A program made the position numbers and the translations under genes. From Pseudomonas ceruminis (lineage in GTDB: Bacteria > Pseudomonadota > Gammaproteobacteria > Pseudomonadales > Pseudomonadaceae), in contig NZ_BQHW01000018.1 in assembly GCF_021602025.1 (NCBI RefSeq), positions 62,001-126,000 of the forward strand: 64,000 bases of DNA, written 5' to 3'. Under the pieces are notes generated by a model that did no database searches, had not been told where the DNA came from, and saw only the letters and a program-made list of their open reading frames with translations. Positions 59,067-64,000 of this stretch are shown here, piece by piece. Position 1 is the stretch's first letter; each line of letters begins with the position of its first letter.

Positions 59067-62028
59067 GTTTTCCGAGCTGCCGCAGCGGCCTGAATTTCCC
59101 GTCTTCCAGCTTGCGGCTTTGCCGCCAAACGTAATCGCCGGTCAGGTTGATGTGCTCCCAGCCCAATGGCGAAAGGTATTGCAGTAACTCAGGATTAACT
59201 GGCTTGCCTGCCTCTTCTCGGGCCTGGGTCGCGCGCTCCAAGTACACGGTGTTCCACAACACGATGGCGGCCGTCACCAGGTTGAGGCCGCTGGCCCGGT
59301 AGCGCTGCTGCTCGAAACTCCGATCCCTGATCTCGCCGAGGCGGTTGAAGAACACCGCCCTGGCCAGGGAGTTACGCGCCTCGCCCTTGTTCAATCCGGC
59401 ATGCACGCGGCGACGCAGTTCCACGCTTTGCAGCCAATCGAGGATGAACAGCGTGCGCTCGATCCGACCCAGCTCGCGCAGAGCCACGGCCAGGCCGTTC
59501 TGGCGCGGGTAGCTGCCAAGCTTGCGCAGCATCAGCGATGCGGTGACGGTGCCCTGCTTGATCGACGCGGCCAGCCGCAGAATCTCGTCCCAGTGAGCGC
59601 AGACGTGCTTGATGTTCAGGGTTCCGCCGAGCATTGGACGCAGCGTCGGGTAGTCTTGGACGCTATTGGGCACATACAACTTGGTTTCACCGAGGTCGCG
59701 GATGCGCGGCGCGAAGCGGAAGCCCAGCAGGTGCATCAGGGCGAAGACGTGATCGGTGAAGCCAGCGGTGTCGGTGTAGTGCTCCTCGATCCGCAGATCG
59801 GACTCGTGGTACAGCAGACCGTCGAGCACGTAGGTGGAATCACGCACGCCTACATTCACCACGCGGGTGCTGAACGGCGCGTACTGGTCAGAGATGTGGG
59901 TGTAGAACAGCCGTCCTGGCTCGCTACCGTACTTCGGGTTGACGTGGCCGGTGCTCTCGCCTTTACCGCCGGCACGGAAACGCTGGCCATCGGAGGATGA
60001 GGTGGTGCCGTCACCCCAGTTGGCGGCGAAGGCATGCCGGAACTGGCTGTTGACCAGCTCGGCCAGGGCCGTCGAGTAGGTTTCGTCACGGATGTGCCAG
60101 GCTTGCAACCAGGACAGCTTGGCGTAGGTCATGCCCGGACTCGACTCGGCCATTTTGGTCAGGCCGAGGTTGATGGCATCGCCCAGGATCGCCGTTAGCA
60201 GTAGCGTCCGGTCTTTCGCCTGTGCGCCATCCTTCAGGTGCGTGAAGTGGCGGGTGAAGCCCGTCCATTCATCCACATCCATCAGCAGCTCGGTGATCTT
60301 GATGCGCGGCAGTAGCTGGCTGGTCTGGTCGATCAGCGCCTGCGCGGTGTTGGGCACCGCGGAATCCAGCGGGGTGATTTTTAGCCCGGACTCGGTGAGG
60401 ATGGCATCGGGTAGTTCGTTGTCCTTTGCCAGTCGGGTGACAGTGGCCAGCTGCTCGTCCAGCAGCTGCAAACGCTCTTCCAGGTACTGGTCGCTGTTCG
60501 GGTTGATCGCGAGTGGCAGCGCCTGTTCCCGCTTGAGTGCGGCGAATTTCTCGGGAGGCAGTAGGTAGTCATCGAAGTCGCGGAACTGCCGCGAGCCTTT
60601 GACCCAGATGTCGCCGGAGCGCAGCGCGTTCTTCAACTCGGACAAGGCGCAGATTTCGTAGAAGCGCCGGTCGATGCCTTCCGGGGTGATCACCAGCGGT
60701 TTCCAGCGCGGCTTGATGAAGGCGGTCGGTGCGTCGGAGGGCACCTTGCGCAGATTATCGGCATTCATCTCGCGTAGGGTCTGAACGGCATCCAGCACGG
60801 CTTGCGCTGCCGTCGCGGCTCGGAGCTGAAGCACCTCCAGAAAGGCTGGGGTGTAGCGGCGTAGCGTAGCGAAGTTCTCGCTGACCAGGTGCAGGTGGTC
60901 GAAGGCTTCCGGCCGGGCCAGCAGCTCGGCCTCAGTGACACTCTGGGTGAACTCGTCCCAGGGAATGACCGCCTCGATGGCGGCGAACGGATCGTCACCG
61001 GACTCTTTAGCGTCCAGCAGGGCCTGGCCGATCTTCGAGTACAGGCGCACCTTGTCATTGATCGCTTTGCCCTGCTTCTGGAACTGCTGCTGATGCTTGT
61101 GTTTCGCGCCACTGAACAGCTTGACCAGGATGCGGTCGTGCAGATCAACCAGTTCATCGATCACGGTCGCGGTGCTTTCCAGTACCACGGCGACCAGCGT
61201 GGCATAGCGCCTCTCCGGTTCGAACTTGCCGAGGTCTTGTGGCGTCATCTGCCCGCCCTCGCGGGCGAGCTTCAGCAATCGGTTCTGGTGGATGTGCCGG
61301 CCGAGGCTGTCGGGAAGGCCCACCAGTTGGAAAATCTTCAGCCGCTCGATGTGCTCGATCATGTGCCGCGAGTTCGGCTTCAGCGGTGATTGCCGCAACC
61401 AGGTCAACCAAGTGCTGTTGCTGCCGGCCTTAATGGTGAGCAGTTCGTCGAGCTTGGCGTGATGCGATGAGTTCAACGGCTCGATCAGGGCGCGATAGAC
61501 CCGCCGATTGGCGCGTGCAATGGCCTCCGAACACGCCCGGTCAATAACGCTCAGCGTCGGCAGGATGCGCCGCTTCTGGCGCAAGCTCTCCAGCGCCTGC
61601 CCGGCCAGCAGCAAGCCCTTGTCGGTCTGCTGGGCCAGCTCGGTCAACTCGCGCACCAGGGCGCGGAAGTCCGACAGACCGAACGGGGCCAGTTGCAGGT
61701 AGGTGCGCAGTTCCAGAGCGTGCTCGCGGCGGGTCACGTCGCGCTCACCGTACTTCGCCCAACTCGCGGGGTCGGCTTGGACTTGCTTGGCCACCCACTG
61801 GATCACGGGCTCGGGTAGCGCCGTGTCGTTGCCCAGCGCATAACCAGGGTAGCGCAGCAGGCAGAGCTGCACGGCGAAGCCGAGGCGGTTGCCATCGCCC
61901 CGCCGTTGACGGATCAGGGATAGGTCGGAGTCGTTGAAGGTGTAGTAGCGGATCAGGTCATCCTGGCTTTCTGGCAGCGCAAGCAGGGTGTCGCGCTCCG
62001 TAGCCGAGAGAATCGAGCGACGCGGCAT
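59062..62028 (-). CDS. tnpA: Tn3-family transposase TnpA
   Basis: 988 residues, the exact length class of Tn21/Tn501 transposases. N-terminus [20 protein letters not shown], catalytic segments [29 protein letters not shown] and [12 protein letters not shown]. Intact by inspection. Starts three bases after the tnpR stop. Confidence 0.94.
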   Translation of the reverse strand: MPRRSILSATERDTLLALPESQDDLIRYYTFNDSDLSLIRQRRGDGNRLGFAVQLCLLRYPGYALGNDTALPEPVIQWVAKQVQADPASWAKYGERDVTRREHALELRTYLQLAPFGLSDFRALVRELTELAQQTDKGLLLAGQALESLRQKRRILPTLSVIDRACSEAIARANRRVYRALIEPLNSSHHAKLDELLTIKAGSNSTWLTWLRQSPLKPNSRHMIEHIERLKIFQLVGLPDSLGRHIHQNRLLKLAREGGQMTPQDLGKFEPERRYATLVAVVLESTATVIDELVDLHDRILVKLFSGAKHKHQQQFQKQGKAINDKVRLYSKIGQALLDAKESGDDPFAAIEAVIPWDEFTQSVTEAELLARPEAFDHLHLVSENFATLRRYTPAFLEVLQLRAATAAQAVLDAVQTLREMNADNLRKVPSDAPTAFIKPRWKPLVITPEGIDRRFYEICALSELKNALRSGDIWVKGSRQFRDFDDYLLPPEKFAALKREQALPLAINPNSDQYLEERLQLLDEQLATVTRLAKDNELPDAILTESGLKITPLDSAVPNTAQALIDQTSQLLPRIKITELLMDVDEWTGFTRHFTHLKDGAQAKDRTLLLTAILGDAINLGLTKMAESSPGMTYAKLSWLQAWHIRDETYSTALAELVNSQFRHAFAANWGDGTTSSSDGQRFRAGGKGESTGHVNPKYGSEPGRLFYTHISDQYAPFSTRVVNVGVRDSTYVLDGLLYHESDLRIEEHYTDTAGFTDHVFALMHLLGFRFAPRIRDLGETKLYVPNSVQDYPTLRPMLGGTLNIKHVCAHWDEILRLAASIKQGTVTASLMLRKLGSYPRQNGLAVALRELGRIERTLFILDWLQSVELRRRVHAGLNKGEARNSLARAVFFNRLGEIRDRSFEQQRYRASGLNLVTAAIVLWNTVYLERATQAREEAGKPVNPELLQYLSPLGWEHINLTGDYVWRQSRKLEDGKFRPLRQLGKP

Positions 62029-62031
62029 GGT

Positions 62032-62592
62032 TCAGTCGTCCGTGCGAAGGTACTGGTAGAGGGTTTCACGGCTGATGCCGAACTCGCGTGCGAGCTGAGC
62101 CTTCGGCTCGCCGGCAGCGGCCCGCTGCCGCAACGTGATGGCTTGATCGTCGGAGAGAGCTTTCTTGCGGCCCCGGTAAGCACCGCGCTGCTTGGCCAGG
62201 GCGATGCCCTCGCGCTGCCGCTCGCGGATCAGGGCGCGCTCGAACTCGGCAAAGGCCCCCATGACCGACAACATGAGGTTGGCCATGGGCGAGTCCTCGC
62301 CGGTGAACACCAACCCCTCCTTCAAGAACTCGATGCGCACGCCGCGCTTGGTCAGCCTTTGCACCAGACGGCGCAGATCGTCGAGGTTGCGCGCCAGGCG
62401 ATCCATGCTGTGCACCACCACGGTATCGCCTTCGCGGACGAATCCGAGCATGGCTTCCAGCTGCGGGCGCTGGGTGTCCTTGCCCGAGGCCTTGTCGGTG
62501 AACAGCTTGCCGATCTCGACCTGCTCAAGTTGGCGTTCCGGGTTCTGGTCGTAACTGCTGACCCGAACGTAACCGATGCGTTGTCCCTGCAA
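62032..62592 (-). CDS. tnpR: Serine resolvase TnpR
   Basis: TTG 62592 is preferred: it has GGAGG five bases upstream and gives the Tn501-type N-terminus QGQRIGYVRVSS and length (186 aa). A longer ATG start at 62646 would add 18 unsupported residues. Motifs VHSMDRLARNLDDLRRL, GAFAEFERALIRERQREGIA and the HTH KAQLAREFGISRETLYQYL are complete. Confidence 0.92.
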   Translation of the reverse strand: MQGQRIGYVRVSSYDQNPERQLEQVEIGKLFTDKASGKDTQRPQLEAMLGFVREGDTVVVHSMDRLARNLDDLRRLVQRLTKRGVRIEFLKEGLVFTGEDSPMANLMLSVMGAFAEFERALIRERQREGIALAKQRGAYRGRKKALSDDQAITLRQRAAAGEPKAQLAREFGISRETLYQYLRTDD

Positions 62593-62763
62593 GATGCCTC
62601 CATAGGCTGGATGGGCGGTAGGGCTTACGTTGGTTTTTGGTTCCATTGCGCCCTAAGCCTTGAATTTGTCAGGTTGGAATCTATGACCTTGGCAAGCATG
62701 TGTCAAAGAATGTGAAAGCAGACTCTATTCTGACGGCGCAGCGTGGCCATTCCTGACATCCAG

Positions 62764-62864
62764 TGTCGTTTTCAGAAGACGGCTGCACTGAACGTCAGAA
62801 GCCGACTGCACTATAGCAGCGGAGGGGTTGGATCCATCAGGCAACGACGGGCTGCTGCCGGCCA
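62764..62864 (+). repeat. Class 1 integron/Tn402 IRi remnant in the res region
   Basis: TGTCGTTTTCAGAAGACGGC at 62764 and the sequence up to GCTGCCGGCCA at 62864 match, from memory, the 25-bp IRi and adjacent part beyond intI1 of class 1 integrons. The expected intI1 sequence does not follow. Insertion next to tnpR fits the known preference of Tn402-type elements for res sites. Confidence 0.7.
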
Positions 62865-63043
62865 ATAGCCGACAATGACGACACTGGAAATCCCCGCCTG
62901 TGAGCGTCGGCTCAGGGCGGGACAGCGTCATCCAGCTACCTGCGCCACTGACTCAGCCTTGTCCAGCCGGCCGCGCCGCACGAACAGACTGACCAGCCGT
63001 TGACGGATCGCCACCTGGAGTTCCGCCAGTTGTTCCGGCGTGA

Positions 63044-63130
63044 TGCGAATTTCACCCGCTCGACGAGCGCAACACCGGCGCCGCCTACGCCAAGAACCGG
63101 CGAATCGAACTCAAACTCACGAACCGCTGA
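63044..63130 (+). pseudogene. C-terminal scrap of an OmpA/MotB-like gene
   Basis: EFHPLDERNTGAAYAKNRRI followed by ELKLTNR and TGA is the end typical of OmpA-type peptidoglycan-binding proteins such as MotB. Only about 27 codons remain, preceded by a stop. The stretch 62865-63043 holds nothing else recognised. Confidence 0.55.
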
Positions 63131-63971
63131 GCGCCGCGTCACCGCGCTGCTGCGCCAGCCAGTCGCGCGGGGCGCAGCCCATGCGCACGCGGAAGGCGCG
63201 CGCCAGAGCGTTCGGGCTGCCGTAGCCGACGCGGTCGGCCACCACCGCCACCGGCCGCCCCTGCTTGAGCAGGGTGCAACTGACGTTCATCCGCCAGTCG
63301 GCCAGATAGTCGCCCGGCGTGACGCCCACCGCGTCCTTGAACGCGGCGGCGAAGCGCGCGCGTGACATGCCCGCCTTCGCCGCCAGCGCCTCGAGCGACC
63401 ACGCGGTCTGCGGCGCATCGTGCATGGCGGTTATGGCGCGCGCGAGTTTCGGGTCGGCCAGGCCCGCCAGCAGTCCGGTGGCGCCAAGCCGCCCATCCAT
63501 CAGATAACGCAGCAACTGGATCAGTAGCAACTCGTACAAGCGGTCGATGGCGGCCTGCCGACCGCACTGGTCGCGCTCGGCTTCGGCAAACAGCAACTCT
63601 AGCGTCGGCCCGAGGCCGGGCAAGTCCGCCAACGGAATCAGCAGCATCGACGGCAAGGCCATGGCCAACGGATTGCCCGTCGAAGCGCCCAGGTCGACCT
63701 CCGCACACAACAGCTCAGCGGTATCGCCGGGGGCGGCGACAAAACGATGCGACGCCACGCGCGGATAAAACAGCAGGCTCGGCTCGGTAACCAGCAGATC
63801 TTCATGCACGGGCGAACGCGCCGTAATCGGGCCGCGCCGCACCAGATGGATATAGCCATGCGGCGCCGCGTAATGATGCTGCCCACAGAAGGCGCCGCTG
63901 TGAAAAACGCGCGCCGAAAGCGAGTAGTGCCGGAGCAAGCCGGCCAGTCGATCCGCCATTCCACTCTCCAT
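63117..63971 (-). CDS. AraC-family regulator, RclR-like (second copy)
   Basis: 284 residues with the same two-domain plan as 43848: Cupin_6-like N-domain (GYIHLVRRGPITARSPVHED) and AraC HTH pair (SLEALAAKAGMSRARFAAAF; VAVVADRVGYGSPNALARAF). Cys29 and Cys89 correspond to Cys24 and Cys86 of the first regulator and to the redox cysteines of RclR. Its target gene lies probably beyond the window, divergently at 63972 onward. A start at ATG 63959 (MADRL) is also possible. Confidence 0.78.
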   Translation of the reverse strand: MESGMADRLAGLLRHYSLSARVFHSGAFCGQHHYAAPHGYIHLVRRGPITARSPVHEDLLVTEPSLLFYPRVASHRFVAAPGDTAELLCAEVDLGASTGNPLAMALPSMLLIPLADLPGLGPTLELLFAEAERDQCGRQAAIDRLYELLLIQLLRYLMDGRLGATGLLAGLADPKLARAITAMHDAPQTAWSLEALAAKAGMSRARFAAAFKDAVGVTPGDYLADWRMNVSCTLLKQGRPVAVVADRVGYGSPNALARAFRVRMGCAPRDWLAQQRGDAALSGS

Positions 63972-64000
63972 ATAAGACGATAGGTTACGTATTTGATACT

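Larger units (their letters stand above)
59029..62763. mobile_element. Tn3-family transposon (Tn501/Tn1721 subgroup), one end visible
   Basis: The left end is a 38-bp repeat of the Tn1721/Tn501 type. tnpA and tnpR follow on the minus strand. The res region is interrupted at 62764 by a class 1 integron/Tn402 IRi remnant. The other terminal repeat was not found in the window. Confidence 0.82.

Noticed and set aside
1-64000. tRNA or rRNA genes
   Set aside because: No cloverleaf or rRNA-like sequence was noticed on reading both strands; a tRNA scan was not possible.

Overview
The window looks like part of a large plasmid or mobile island from a Pseudomonas-type gammaproteobacterium. The evidence is a long run of small, mostly unrecognised backbone genes with a plasmid-style ParB-like protein, Pseudomonas-like chromosomal fragments (ccmGHI, sdhC, GntR/TetR regulators, a PotD-like binding protein), and IS21, IS66 and Tn3-family elements. 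The species cannot be fixed from the sequence alone.

Region 1 (1-27930) is plasmid-like backbone. It has about 35 small genes, most unrecognised, arranged in short units that typically end in a strong intrinsic terminator. The next unit often begins with one of two recurring upstream elements. Element 1 has the core GCGTACGTGTTATGTAT. Element 2 has a core like GTGATGCATCTCC followed by CTAGACCAACAC or CCAGGTCTTCGCAA. Recognisable products are a signal peptidase I, an AP2-like/double-HTH regulator, a ParB-like protein, an M50 membrane protease, an autotransporter with HAF-type repeats, an N6-methylase-like protein lacking the catalytic NPPY box, and a papain/transglutaminase-like protein. A group II intron sits directly behind one terminator.

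Region 2 (27931-35088) is a complete-looking Tn3-family transposon with 38-bp inverted repeats. It begins right after the start codon of a backbone gene. It carries tnpA, tnpR, a gp49/HTH toxin-antitoxin pair with three co-directional unknown genes, and an HD-GYP phosphodiesterase gene. The two halves of that HD-GYP gene are out of frame across a 7-bp tandem repeat, so it is a candidate phase-variable gene.

Region 3 (35089-47790) is a patchwork of chromosomal-type fragments stitched together by mobile elements: GntR, TetR, isochorismatase and DUF2798 genes, a PotD-like gene cut by a Tn21-type terminal repeat, an IS21 element, 5'-truncated ccmG with ccmH and ccmI, an RclR-like AraC regulator convergent with an RclC-like DUF417 gene, an IS66 element, and an orphan sdhC.

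Region 4 (48651-57878) is a redox-repair island, nearly all on the minus strand: msrB, msrA, a glutathione transferase, corA, a zinc-type dehydrogenase, a GlcG-like protein, a DUF1330 protein, a molybdopterin oxidoreductase overlapping its likely reductase, a glutaredoxin and a DUF427 protein, plus a plus-strand redoxin. The gene set points to repair of oxidised methionine and thiols, plausibly under hypochlorous or electrophile stress. Its composition and degenerate remnants suggest import from another lineage, possibly an alphaproteobacterium (inference).

Region 5 (58205-64000) holds a second, truncated IS21 copy cut by a Tn501/Tn1721-type Tn3 transposon (tnpA, tnpR). A remnant of the class 1 integron/Tn402 IRi end lies in that transposon's res region. 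A scrap of a MotB/OmpA-like gene and a second RclR-like AraC regulator follow. The two RclR-like regulators sit on either side of the redox island.
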